64,000 bases of DNA from Micromonospora trifolii (GTDB lineage: Bacteria > Actinomycetota > Actinomycetes > Mycobacteriales > Micromonosporaceae): positions 1-64,000 of the forward strand of contig NZ_JAKKFD010000082.1 of NCBI RefSeq assembly GCF_022229005.1. Direction: 5' to 3'. Position numbers and translations under genes: made by a program. The notes beneath the pieces were generated by a model. That model was not told the DNA's origin. It did not search any database and saw only the letters and a list, made by a program, of their open reading frames with translations. Each line of letters starts with the position of its first letter. Position 1 is the stretch's first letter. This document shows positions 42,539 to 50,688 of the stretch, piece after piece.

Positions 42539-43231
42539 TCAGCGCAGGGCGTTCTCGTCGGCGTCGTCGGTGCCGGCGGACGGGGCCGGTGTCGCCCGGG
42601 TCGGCGGAAGCTCCACCACCCGGTCGCGTGACCACGGACGGGCCCAGCCGCCCATTTCGAGCAGGGTGGCGAGCACCCCGGCGGTGAAGCCCCAGACGAG
42701 CATCCCGCGGGCCGAGAACGCCGGCCCGATCCAGCCGCTCGGGTGGCGGACCTGCAGGCGGTTGGCCGGATCGACCAGCTCGCTGACCGGCAGCCGGGCG
42801 ACGTGTGCCACCTCGGCCGGCTCCCGTGGGTGCACCGGGTGCGGGTCGTGCCACCAGGCCAGCACCGGCGTGACCACGAAGTCGCTGACCGGGATCCACA
42901 GCTTCGGTAGCTCGGCCAGCACTGTCACACTGGCCGGGTCGAGGCCGACCTCCTCGTTCGCCTCGCGCAGGGCGGTGGCGCGGACGTCGGCGTCCTCCGG
43001 GTCGGCGGCACCCCCGGGAAAGGCCGGCTGGCCGGCGTGGTTGCGCAGGGTGGCGGCACGTTGCAGGACCAGAACGTCGGGACTCGCGCCGGGCTGCTCA
43101 CCGAGCAGCACCAGCACGGCGCTCTCCCGACCGCCTTCGGCCGGGGTGGTCAGCCGGGTGAAGTCCTCGGCGCGGGCGGTGCCCAGCCGGGTCAGCAGCG
43201 GCTCGATCCACTCGGGGGGCCGACGGGTCAC
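42539..43231 (-). CDS. NUDIX hydrolase, CoA-pyrophosphatase type
   Basis: 230 residues from GTG 43231, overlapping the tlpA-like stop (GTGA). The Nudix box is intact: GGAADPEDADVRATALREA then NEEVGL (G-x5-E-x7-REUxEE-x-G). The flanking sequence LRNHAGQPAFPGG is the signature of CoA-cleaving NudL/YeaB enzymes (UPF0035). It probably hydrolyses CoA or a related dinucleotide in the cytoplasm. The last 25 residues are disordered. Third gene of the nth operon, upstream of the MarP-like gene. Confidence 0.92.
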   Translation of the reverse strand: MTRRPPEWIEPLLTRLGTARAEDFTRLTTPAEGGRESAVLVLLGEQPGASPDVLVLQRAATLRNHAGQPAFPGGAADPEDADVRATALREANEEVGLDPASVTVLAELPKLWIPVSDFVVTPVLAWWHDPHPVHPREPAEVAHVARLPVSELVDPANRLQVRHPSGWIGPAFSARGMLVWGFTAGVLATLLEMGGWARPWSRDRVVELPPTRATPAPSAGTDDADENALR

Positions 43232-43899
43232 GCCGGCACCGCCAGGCCGAGGTGCTGGCGGACCAGCTTGGCGAGCGTGGTGTCGTCGAGAGCGCCGCTG
43301 GCGTCGATGTGCCGGACCTGACCGTCGGCGCCGACGAAGAGGGTCAGCGGAATGGCGTTGCGCTTCAGCTCGCGCTGTAGCGCCTCGCCCTGGTCGACCA
43401 GCATCGGGAACCGGACGCCGAAGTCCTCACCGATGGACTGGGCACCGCTGCGGCTGTCCCGGCTGTTGACCCCGACCACCTGGAGCTGGCCTGCGGCCCG
43501 CTCGCTGAGGCGCTGGAAGGCGGGCAGCTCCTTGCGGCACGGCGGGCACCAGGAAGCCCACACGTTGATCACCGCCGGCCCGGCCACCTCCCGCAGCACG
43601 ACGGGGGCGCCGCCGGTGAAGCAGGAGAGCGTCAGCTCCGGCAGCGCCGACCCGCCAGCGGCGGGGGCCGTCGTGCCGGACGTGCCGGGCGAGGCGGGGG
43701 TAGCCGTTGTGGGAGTCGCCGTGCCGGAGCCGGGCGTCGTGGCGGTGGGCGCCGTGCTCAGCGTGGCGCAGTCCCGAAACGGGGACGGTCGCTCAGCGGC
43801 GGCCGGACGGGGAGCTGGCTCGTCGTCGACCGTGCCGCTGGTGCAACCGGCGACCGCCAGCAGCAGCGGCAGGACGGCGAGGGCGAGGCGGTGGTTCAC
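43228..43899 (-). CDS. TlpA/ResA-like thioredoxin-fold lipoprotein
   Basis: 223 residues from GTG 43899, overlapping the nth stop (GTGA); upstream frame sequence belongs to nth in another register. A lipoprotein signal ends at VAGC. A Thr/Pro-rich linker of about 60 residues precedes a thioredoxin domain with redox motif WCPPC in NVWASWCPPCRKELPAF and the cis-Pro region IPLTLFVG. It should reduce or isomerise disulfides on exported or cytochrome-c-type proteins at the outer membrane face. Second gene of the nth-tlpA-nudix operon. Confidence 0.92.
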   Translation of the reverse strand: MNHRLALAVLPLLLAVAGCTSGTVDDEPAPRPAAAERPSPFRDCATLSTAPTATTPGSGTATPTTATPASPGTSGTTAPAAGGSALPELTLSCFTGGAPVVLREVAGPAVINVWASWCPPCRKELPAFQRLSERAAGQLQVVGVNSRDSRSGAQSIGEDFGVRFPMLVDQGEALQRELKRNAIPLTLFVGADGQVRHIDASGALDDTTLAKLVRQHLGLAVPA

Positions 43900-44705
43900 G
43901 GCACCTCCGCCGTGATCGCCTGCGCCGGCACCAGCTCCGGGTCGACCCCTGCGGCCACCGCGAGGTCGCGCGCCCGAGGGCCCTTGAGCAGCTTGGCGGC
44001 GGCCGCCGGCTCGGTGGGGCCGGTGCCGTACGACGGGCAGAGCTTCGCGAGGGTGCAGGCGCCGCAGGCCGGCTTGCGGGCGTGGCAGACCCGTCGCCCG
44101 TGGAAGATGATCCGGTGCGAGAGCATGGTCCAGTCGCGCTTGTCGTACAGCGCGCCGATCGCGTGCTCGATCTTGACCGGGTCGGTCTCGGTGGTCAGCC
44201 GCCACCGGTGGACCAGCCGCTGGAAGTGCGTGTCGACGGTGATGCCCGGGACGTCGAAGGCGTTGCCCAGGATCACGTTGGCGGTCTTGCGGCCGATGCC
44301 GGGAAGCGTCACCAGGTCGACGAGCCGGCCCGGAACCGCGCCGTCGTACCGGTCGAGGAGCGCCTGACCGAGCTTGAGCAGTGAGTCGGTCTTGTTGCGG
44401 TAGAAACCGGTGGGCCGGATCAGCTCCTCCATCTCGCCCCGGTCGGCGCCGGCGTACGCGGCAGCGCTCGGGTAGCGGGCGAAGAGCTTCGGGGTGACCT
44501 CGTTGACCTTCTTGTCCGTGCACTGCGCGGACAGGATCGTGGCGACGGCCAACTCCAGGGCGTTGGAGTGGTCCAGCTCACAATGCGCGTCGGGATGCGT
44601 CTCGGTCAGCACCCGACCGATCTTGCGGGCACGGCGTTTGCGCCCGAGATCGGTCTCGCTGGCACCGGGAGGGCTACTGGTCACGACGGTCAGCCTACGT
44701 CGCAC
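43896..44705 (-). CDS. nth: Endonuclease III (DNA glycosylase/AP lyase)
   Basis: 269 residues from GTG 44705, after GAGGAG. It removes oxidised pyrimidines and cuts at abasic sites. The helix-hairpin-helix LVTLPGIGRKTANVIL contains catalytic Lys140; catalytic Asp158 is in TVDTH. The [4Fe-4S] cluster cysteines are Cys207, Cys214, Cys217 and Cys223 in the C-x6-C-x2-C-x5-C spacing. About 35 residues at the C-terminus extend beyond the E. coli enzyme, as in other actinobacteria. First gene of a coupled operon with the TlpA-like and Nudix genes. Confidence 0.96.
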   Translation of the reverse strand: MRRRLTVVTSSPPGASETDLGRKRRARKIGRVLTETHPDAHCELDHSNALELAVATILSAQCTDKKVNEVTPKLFARYPSAAAYAGADRGEMEELIRPTGFYRNKTDSLLKLGQALLDRYDGAVPGRLVDLVTLPGIGRKTANVILGNAFDVPGITVDTHFQRLVHRWRLTTETDPVKIEHAIGALYDKRDWTMLSHRIIFHGRRVCHARKPACGACTLAKLCPSYGTGPTEPAAAAKLLKGPRARDLAVAAGVDPELVPAQAITAEVP

Positions 44706-44725
44706 CCCGGACGCTCCTCGTCGGG

Positions 44726-45904
44726 TCAGCCGCCGGTCGGCGGCGAGATCTTCCCCTGGCCGTCGAGGCGAGCGCCGCCCTTCGGGAAGTCGGCGCGGCT
44801 CACCTCGGTGACCAGGCCCAGGCCCCGGTCGTCCGGGTCCATCGTCGGCTTACCGGCGGAGTTCATGTAGGTGGAGGCGAACGAGCCGCCGGCCCAACTG
44901 CCGTCCGGCTTGAGCGACACCTTCAGCACCCCGCCCCAGCCGAGGCGGCCGGCGTTGCTCAGCGAGTTGCCGCCGCCGGCGAAGTTGCCCAGGCTGTACG
45001 CGATCAGGCGCCCCTGGTAGAACTCCATCCCGCGCAGCACGTGCGGGCCGTGCCCGACGATCAGGTCGGCGCCAGCGTCGATCATGGCGTGTGAGAACTT
45101 CACCGGGTCGCCCCGGTTCTCGCCGAGGAACATCTCGGTGCCCGGCTTCACCCGGGTCTTGTCGGCGCCCTCGCCACCCATGTGCACCTGCACCACTACC
45201 AGGTCGGCCATGGTGGCGGCCTTGGCGACCACCGCCTTCGCCTTGTCGATGTCGACGAGGCTGTTGGACCACACGTACGACGAGAAGCCGGCGACGGCGA
45301 CCTTGACGCCCTTGACGTCGACCACCGTGATCTCGTTCGGGGCACCGGTGTGCTCCAGGTCGTACTTCTTCAGCGCCTTCTGGGTGTTCTCGTAGCCCTT
45401 GGGGCCGTAGTCGTACCCATGGTTGTTGGCCTGGTTGAGCACGTCGAAGCCGGCGTCACGCAGGTGGGCGGCGTACTCCGGCGGGGCGCGGAACTGGAAG
45501 CAGCGGGTGGAGTTCGCCCCGCACTTACCGGTGCCGGTGTCGACAGTCAGCGGCTCCTCCAGGTTGCCCATCACCAGGTCGGCCTTGAGCGCCTCGGTGA
45601 CCGAGGTGAAGAAGCCCTTACCGCCGGCCGCGGGCAGCCGACTGGGCGCGTTGCCCATGATGATGTCGCCGGTGGCGGAGAGCGAGATCGCGCCACCCTG
45701 ACCGGACGACGCCGGCGCTGTGGCCTTCGGGCCGGCCGTGGAGACCGGCGCGCCGGTGCCACCACCTCCCGCGCCGGGCTGCCAGACGGGCGCCTCACCG
45801 CCGGAGTCGGCACAGCCGGCCACGAGAAGGGCGGCCAGCAGCGCGGCGAGGCCGAGGGCGACGCGGCGGCGCGGGCGGGACGCGAGGGGGGCGGGAGCAT
45901 ACAT
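44726..45904 (-). CDS. CapA-family lipoprotein (poly-gamma-glutamate-type metallophosphatase fold)
   Basis: 392 residues from ATG 45904. A lipobox LLVAGC near residue 31 marks it as a surface lipoprotein, followed by a Gly/Pro/Ala linker. The body matches the PGA_cap fold: SLSATGDIIMG, NLEEPLTV, LNQANNHGYDYG, VVQVHMGGEG, and DLIVGHGPHVLRG with AYSLGNF. The D, N and H residues of these blocks bind metal in the calcineurin-like superfamily. Capsule genes are absent nearby, so the substrate is unknown; a role in envelope polymer processing is possible. Confidence 0.88.
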   Translation of the reverse strand: MYAPAPLASRPRRRVALGLAALLAALLVAGCADSGGEAPVWQPGAGGGGTGAPVSTAGPKATAPASSGQGGAISLSATGDIIMGNAPSRLPAAGGKGFFTSVTEALKADLVMGNLEEPLTVDTGTGKCGANSTRCFQFRAPPEYAAHLRDAGFDVLNQANNHGYDYGPKGYENTQKALKKYDLEHTGAPNEITVVDVKGVKVAVAGFSSYVWSNSLVDIDKAKAVVAKAATMADLVVVQVHMGGEGADKTRVKPGTEMFLGENRGDPVKFSHAMIDAGADLIVGHGPHVLRGMEFYQGRLIAYSLGNFAGGGNSLSNAGRLGWGGVLKVSLKPDGSWAGGSFASTYMNSAGKPTMDPDDRGLGLVTEVSRADFPKGGARLDGQGKISPPTGG

Positions 45905-45915
45905 CGCCCGCGACC

Positions 45916-46650
45916 CTACCGGTCGTTAAACGCGCCGACGACAGCCGATCGGTTGGACTTTGCGCCCCTGAGCTGGTCGGACCACGGCACGACCGGCCGG
46001 GAACCACCGGCGAGCACCGCCGCGTGCACCGCTCGGGCGAGCGGGGCGCCCCAGGTGGAGCGCGGCCCGCCGTACGCCGCCTCCGGCCCGTCCACCGGGC
46101 AGAGCACTGTGACAGCGTCGGTGGGCGTGCCGGTCCCCGGCACCCCCAGCTCGGTGATCGCCTGGGTCTTCGCCTCGGTCGCGGTGGCCACCGCGTTGAC
46201 CAGCGCCGAGTCGGCGAGCCGGGCCGGCACGTACACCACGATGTTGACAGTGCCGACGTGTTGGGTGAGCGCGGCCGGCGTCGGCGCGGCCGCGGGCACC
46301 GGCGTACCGAGCCCGACCGTTGCCCAGGCCCGCACCCCGGCGTCGGTTCGCGCCACCACCTCTGTCACATCGACGCCGGTCAGCAAACCAATCCCGGGCC
46401 CGTCGAGGGCCAGCTCGGCGGCGAGCGAAGCCAGGTGCGCCGCGGGGTCCTCCCGGTCGTACGACATCGGCACTGTCGCGTTCACCACCCACCGCCGGAC
46501 CCCGATGCCACCGCCCAGCGGGGCACTGCTGACCGCCCGCAGGGGCACGTCCGCGCGCCAGACGAGCAGCGGGACGTGGTGCCCGTCCTCGGCGCGGCTG
46601 GTCAGAGTCGGCTCGCTCAGCACGTCGGGCAGGTTACGCCCACCGATCAA
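45916..46650 (-). CDS. cbiZ: Adenosylcobinamide amidohydrolase
   Basis: 244 residues from a TTG at 46650; a GTG at 46623 is an alternative with no better ribosome site. CbiZ removes the aminopropanol from adenosylcobinamide so that it can re-enter cobalamin synthesis as cobyric acid. Family features are LSSAPLGGGIG-like VSSAPLGGGIG near residue 42, LLTGVDVTEVV, GTVNIVVYVPARL, ATEAKTQAI, and GTPTDAVTVLC with the terminal KSNRSAVVGAF. No other corrinoid gene is nearby, so it works with salvage genes elsewhere. It lies divergent from crp. Confidence 0.88.
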   Translation of the reverse strand: MIGGRNLPDVLSEPTLTSRAEDGHHVPLLVWRADVPLRAVSSAPLGGGIGVRRWVVNATVPMSYDREDPAAHLASLAAELALDGPGIGLLTGVDVTEVVARTDAGVRAWATVGLGTPVPAAAPTPAALTQHVGTVNIVVYVPARLADSALVNAVATATEAKTQAITELGVPGTGTPTDAVTVLCPVDGPEAAYGGPRSTWGAPLARAVHAAVLAGGSRPVVPWSDQLRGAKSNRSAVVGAFNDR

Positions 46651-46766
46651 GATTCCAGGGGCGACCTCTGATTCATGCTCACGTGCGCCTAGACTTGGCG
46701 GCGCGCGAGGGGATCAGCGGACGGCGGCCCCGGCCGACGGACGGCACGCGCAACCGGAGGTGCGCA

Positions 46767-47444
46767 ATGGACGAGGTACTGGCCCGCAGCGGGATCTTCC
46801 AGGGTGTTGACCCGGAAGCTGCCGAGGCGCTTGCCAAGGAGATGGAGACGATCGAAGTCCGCAAGGGCGAGATCGTCTTCAATGAGGGCGAGCCCGGTGA
46901 CAGCCTCTACATCCTGCTGTCCGGGAAGATCAAGGTTGGTCGCCGCGCAGCGGACGGCCGACAGAACCTGATCGCGGTGATGGGGCCGTCGGACATGGTC
47001 GGTGAGCTGTCGCTCTTCGACCCGGGTCCGCGTACGGCGACCGCCACCGCGGTGACCGACACCCGGCTGGTGCGGCTGCGTAAGCAGGCGCTGCGGCCGT
47101 GGCTCAACAATCGCCCGGAGATCGCCGAGCAGTTGCTCCGGGTGCTCGCCCGGCGGCTGCGCCGGACCAACGACTCGCTCGCCGACCTGATCTTCACGGA
47201 CGTGCCGGGCCGGGTCGCCAAGAACCTGCTCCAGATGGCGGGCCGCTTCGGCACCCGCGACGGCGGCGTTCTGCGGGTGACCCACGACCTCACCCAGGAG
47301 GAGATCGCCCAGCTCGTCGGCGCCTCCCGGGAGACCGTCAACAAGGCGCTGGCCGACTTCGCCTCGCGCGGTTGGCTGCGGTTGGACGGCAAGAGCATCA
47401 TCATCCTGGACCCGGAGCGCCTGGCCCGTCGCGCCCGCGTCTGA
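46767..47444 (+). CDS. crp: Crp/Fnr-family cAMP-responsive regulator (GlxR/Crp type)
   Basis: 225 residues from ATG 46767, after GGAGG; the frame upstream to 46683 is leader. The cyclic-nucleotide-binding domain includes GEPGDSLYILLSGKIKVG and the phosphate-binding cassette GELSLFDPGPRTATATAV. The C-terminal winged helix-turn-helix contains LTQEEIAQLVGASRETVNKAL. It matches actinobacterial Crp/GlxR, a global regulator of carbon and respiratory genes. The nth operon that is usually its direct divergent neighbour is here separated by cbiZ and the CapA-like gene. Confidence 0.95.
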   Translation: MDEVLARSGIFQGVDPEAAEALAKEMETIEVRKGEIVFNEGEPGDSLYILLSGKIKVGRRAADGRQNLIAVMGPSDMVGELSLFDPGPRTATATAVTDTRLVRLRKQALRPWLNNRPEIAEQLLRVLARRLRRTNDSLADLIFTDVPGRVAKNLLQMAGRFGTRDGGVLRVTHDLTQEEIAQLVGASRETVNKALADFASRGWLRLDGKSIIILDPERLARRARV

Positions 47445-47455
47445 GCAGCACCCGA

Positions 47456-47495
47456 CGTCCCCGCCTGCCGTCACCGACGGCAGGCGGGGACGTTT
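47456..47495 (+). terminator. Strong intrinsic terminator after crp
   Basis: A perfect 17-base stem (47456-47472 with 47476-47492), three-base loop acc, then ttt. It starts 12 bases after the crp stop and is the clearest terminator in the window. Confidence 0.92.
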
Positions 47496-47555
47496 GCCAT
47501 CTGCCTGGCGCAGAATCGCTGGCCTCGGGGCGGTGCCGGCGGTGAGGGTGGGGCC

Positions 47556-48299
47556 ATGGTGAACCGAGTTGCGGTGCTCTCCGACATCCATGGTGTCCTG
47601 CCGGCGCTGGAGGCCGTACTGGCCGAGCCGGACGTCGCCGCCGCCGATCTGATCGTGCTCACCGGCGACATCGCCGCCGGCCCGCAACCGGTCGAGGTGC
47701 TGGACGTGCTCGCCGACCTGCGTGACCGGGTGTGCTGGGTCGGCGGCAATTGCGAACGCGAGCTGGTCGAGGCCCGGGCCGGCCGCCCGGCGTCGATCGA
47801 GGTGTCGAACTGGGCCGCCGGGCAGCTGCGCGACGACCAGGTGGCCCGGCTGGCCGCGCTGCCGGCGACGGCGACGCTGGAGATCGACGGCCTCGGGCCG
47901 ACGCTGTTCTGCCACGCCACGCCCCGCGATGACGAGGAGGTAGTGCTCGTCGACTCCCGGATGGCGCGCTGGGCGGAGGTGTTCGACGGTCTCCCCGCCG
48001 AGGTCACCACCGTGGTCTGCGGCCACACGCACATGCCCTTCACCCGGCTGGTCGACCGGCGTCTGGTGATCAACCCGGGCAGCATCGGCATGCCGTACGG
48101 GGGCACGGGCGCGTGGTGGGCACTGCTCGGGCCGGGCGTGCAACTGCGCCGCACCGCCTTCGACGTGGACGCGGCCTGCGCCCGGGTGGCGGCCGAGTCG
48201 ACCTTCCCTGACGCTGCCGCCTGGGCCGACGAGTACCTGCGCTCCCAGCACAGCGACGCCGACGCGCTGACCGTCTTCGGCCCCCGCGACGGCCGCTGA
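47556..48299 (+). CDS. YfcE-like metallophosphoesterase
   Basis: 247 residues from ATG 47556. Calcineurin-like motifs are in order: SDIHG (D-x-H), TGDIAAGP (GD), VGGNCERE (GNC in place of the more common GNH), CHATP and CGHTHMPF (GH-x-H). GNC is characteristic of YfcE/MJ0936-type phosphodiesterases. It should use two metal ions to hydrolyse a small phosphodiester; the physiological substrate is unknown. It stands alone after the crp terminator. Confidence 0.9.
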   Translation: MVNRVAVLSDIHGVLPALEAVLAEPDVAAADLIVLTGDIAAGPQPVEVLDVLADLRDRVCWVGGNCERELVEARAGRPASIEVSNWAAGQLRDDQVARLAALPATATLEIDGLGPTLFCHATPRDDEEVVLVDSRMARWAEVFDGLPAEVTTVVCGHTHMPFTRLVDRRLVINPGSIGMPYGGTGAWWALLGPGVQLRRTAFDVDAACARVAAESTFPDAAAWADEYLRSQHSDADALTVFGPRDGR

Positions 48300-48480
48300 C
48301 CCGGTCAGCCTCGACCAGACAGTCGCTCCGGTCCACGCTCCGGGCTCAGGCGCGGGTCGGGCACAGGGAACGGCCCTCGCTGCCTGTAGAGCTGCCCCGG
48401 ATCTGGGGCAGCGCGACTCAGCCGAGACGGCCAGGAGCATCGGCAGTGACCGTCGACGGACGGGCTCCCCACTGGCCCAG

Positions 48481-48534
48481 GGGTCGGCTCCGGCACTCCG
48501 TCGCAGCGCGCGACGGCAGCGACGGAGCCGACCC
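48481..48534. terminator. Nested hairpin downstream of the small membrane protein gene
   Basis: gggtcggctccg (48481-48492) is perfectly complementary to 48523-48534, and an inner seven-base stem ccgtcgc/gcgacgg (48498-48504 with 48510-48516) sits inside. It begins five bases past the minus-strand stop at 48540. The rest of the 240-base gap to 48299 shows nothing I can name. Confidence 0.55.
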
Positions 48535-48539
48535 GGCGA

Positions 48540-48971
48540 TCATCGGCGCGTCGCGCTCCGGTGTGGGCGTGGATCGGTGCCGAACATCCGGGCGGCGATC
48601 TCGCCGGCGGCGAAGCCGCCGACACCGGCGCCCGCCACTGCCTCGGTGAGGGTGGCACCCTGCAGGTAGATCACCGCGCCAAAAGCGGCGACGGCGAACG
48701 CCACGACGATCGTGGGCAGTGGACCTGCGTCGGCGACGATGCGCCGCGCGACCTGCCCGCCGATGAGGGCGAGGCCGCCCGCACCGATCAGCGACTCGTG
48801 CAGGGTGTGGCCGGTCACCAGGAGCCCGGCAGCACCGCCGAGCACCAGGACGACAGTGGCAACCGCGGTCCACGTACCGCTGCTGCGCTGGACCGGCGGG
48901 TCCTGGCCCCGCGCCGGTTCACGAGGCGACAGGTCTTCTGTGCCGGCCGGTGGTTCCGCCACACTCGCCAT
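48540..48971 (-). CDS. 143-residue membrane protein, unknown family
   Basis: From ATG 48971, a 32-residue polar N-terminus is followed by three or four helices (TAVATVVLVLGGAAGLLV, ESLIGAGGLALIGGQVA, TIVVAFAVAAFGAVIYL, AVAGAGVGGFAAGEIAA). The Gly/Ala-rich helices suggest tight packing, as in small pore or holin-like proteins, but no family is recognised. It ends in a short basic tail. It is transcribed away from the coiled-coil gene across a 488-base region. Confidence 0.7.
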   Translation of the reverse strand: MASVAEPPAGTEDLSPREPARGQDPPVQRSSGTWTAVATVVLVLGGAAGLLVTGHTLHESLIGAGGLALIGGQVARRIVADAGPLPTIVVAFAVAAFGAVIYLQGATLTEAVAGAGVGGFAAGEIAARMFGTDPRPHRSATRR

Positions 48972-49459
48972 CGGGGCCCCCTAGGGTTGCGGAAGGGACG
49001 TCCAACCTCGATCGTGCGCGAAGCCGTGGACGCCCCTGAGCTGTGCCGGCGCGGATGCGTTGGCCCAAAAATGGCACCACGCCTGAGTGGATCTCCAGAA
49101 GACGTGAAAGTTCGTGGATGCCGACTTCCCGGTGCCATCTCGACGAACCGGAAGTTCCCACCGGCTGGATTATCGGGAATTTCGAGCTGACCCCGCGGCG
49201 AGCCTGCCCGAACACCGTCGTCGGCATCCCGGCGACTTGATCATGCTGGTCGAATTCACCGGCACCCGGAAATTCGAGAATCACTCACTTCCAGCCGCCG
49301 GGAAGTTCCCCCGGTCGGCCGAACAACGATCGCAAGCCGGCTGCCCACTCCCCCCGATGGCGGAAGTTGTCCCTTATGGACCGGTCGGTGCCCACGCACA
49401 CTTCCTTGTAGCCGGAAGTTGACTGCCTTTATCCGGATCACCCCTGTAAACATACGGTC
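48972..49459. promoter_or_regulatory. 488-base divergent control region with GGAAGTT half-sites and ACTTCC-N8-GGAAGT dyads
   Basis: No gene is supported. GGAAGTT occurs at 49150, 49301, 49362 and 49414, and related GGAAATT at 49268. Two of these sites are completed to perfect dyads ACTTCC-N8-GGAAGT at 49287-49306 and 49400-49419. The last GGAAGTT runs directly into TTGACT (49419-49424), a good -35 hexamer, and TAAACAT (49447-49453) lies just before the GTG at 49460. The base composition is clearly less GC-rich than the chromosome. A regulator bound here would block or control the downstream gene. Confidence 0.6.
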
Positions 49460-50530
49460 GTGAACACCCTGAGGCCGCCCGTCAACCCTTTGAGCGACGC
49501 GCTCCGCGAACTCATCAGGATTCGACATGGCAAGGAGTACGGCTCCATGCGCCGCCTGGCCGACAAGGTGCAGCAGGCCACCGACGGATCAGATCCATAC
49601 AAGACGATCAGTCGGCAGCTCGACGGCCGACCCAGATGGCAGCTCGTCGAATGGGTTCTCGATCACTGCGCCCCCGATGACGCAGAAGAGGGTTGGCGCG
49701 AGCACCACGCCGTACGCCTGGCAGGCATCTACTACGCCGTGCACCAGGAGAGGCCACCGCGCTATACCGGCAAGTTGATCGTCAACGGGGCGGTCGTGGA
49801 AGACGCGATCTCCTCACCGGAAGAGGCGCGCGACCCCACCACTCGCGTGCTGCTGCTGCAGGACGAGATCGCCCGGCTCCAGCAGAGCTTCGAACGCGGC
49901 GAGGAACTCTCCGCCCAGCTTCGTGATCAGGTCACCGGCCTTCAAGGTCAACTCGATTCGCTGCAGAAGGACTACACCGCCCTCGAATCGACCCACGACG
50001 TTTTCCGGCAGACGAAACAGGAACTCGACGGATTGGTCACCACGCTTCAGCAGCGCGTCCGGACCGCCGAGGAGACCGCCGAATCGCTTGAGCGACGCGT
50101 ACGCAGTGCTCACGAAGAGGCGATCTTCAGCCAGGCAGCCCTGGAACAGAAGAAAATCGAGCATCAGGAGCTGGAGCAGCGCGAGTTGCAGACACGCGTG
50201 GATCTGGCCGAAGCACGCGACATCGCCGACCGGCGCTACCACGAGCTCGACGACTACCGGAAGGAGTCCGACGAGGCCCAGCACCGACTCCGCACCCAGA
50301 TCGTCAACCTTCAGCGGGACATCGTCGAACTCCGGGAGCGGTTTCAGGGGCTCGACTCCCGCACGCCGAACCGACCGCCACCCTCGCCCACGCCTCCGAC
50401 CGTCACCACTCCGTCTCCCTCCCGACCTCCGGCAGCCGACACCCCGAAACCACGGCAGGCCGGTCACGATGGCCGACGAGGCCCCGAGTACGACTGGATG
50501 GGCGAGGACGACCAGAACTTCTTCACCTGA
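49460..50530 (+). CDS. Helix-turn-helix-like N-domain plus long coiled-coil protein
   Basis: 356 residues from GTG 49460. No ribosome site precedes it and a -10-like TAAACAT ends seven bases upstream, so the mRNA may be leaderless. Residues about 10-70 (SDALRELIRIRHGKEYGSMRR, then PYKTISRQLDGRPRWQLVEWVL) look like a helical XRE-type DNA-binding or adaptor domain. Residues about 125-300 form a continuous coiled coil with Q/E/L heptads. A Pro/Thr/Ser-rich linker follows, and the tail ends in an acidic-aromatic motif (EYDWMGEDDQNFF). Codon use is less GC-biased than in neighbouring genes. No function is known; a sensor or scaffold that also binds its own promoter is plausible. Confidence 0.78.
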   Translation: MNTLRPPVNPLSDALRELIRIRHGKEYGSMRRLADKVQQATDGSDPYKTISRQLDGRPRWQLVEWVLDHCAPDDAEEGWREHHAVRLAGIYYAVHQERPPRYTGKLIVNGAVVEDAISSPEEARDPTTRVLLLQDEIARLQQSFERGEELSAQLRDQVTGLQGQLDSLQKDYTALESTHDVFRQTKQELDGLVTTLQQRVRTAEETAESLERRVRSAHEEAIFSQAALEQKKIEHQELEQRELQTRVDLAEARDIADRRYHELDDYRKESDEAQHRLRTQIVNLQRDIVELRERFQGLDSRTPNRPPPSPTPPTVTTPSPSRPPAADTPKPRQAGHDGRRGPEYDWMGEDDQNFFT

Positions 50531-50645
50531 GGGCGGGGCGGCCTCCGCCGGCGACGTCGGCACCCGCCCCATCCGTGGGGCAGCTCTACAGGAGCCGTTG
50601 CACACAGACCCCGTCCAGCTCCACCGCACCGAACAACACAGAAAA

Positions 50646-50659
50646 AGTCAGTCTTGACT
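50646..50659. promoter_or_regulatory. Possible TetR operator and -35 element
   Basis: AGTCA (50646-50650) and TGACT (50655-50659) form a dyad spaced by four bases. The right arm overlaps TTGACT, a consensus -35, 30 bases before the TetR start. Position and symmetry fit autoregulation of the operon. Confidence 0.45.
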
Positions 50660-50688
50660 GTTTGTTTCTCAGGCCGCAGGCTGTTCGC

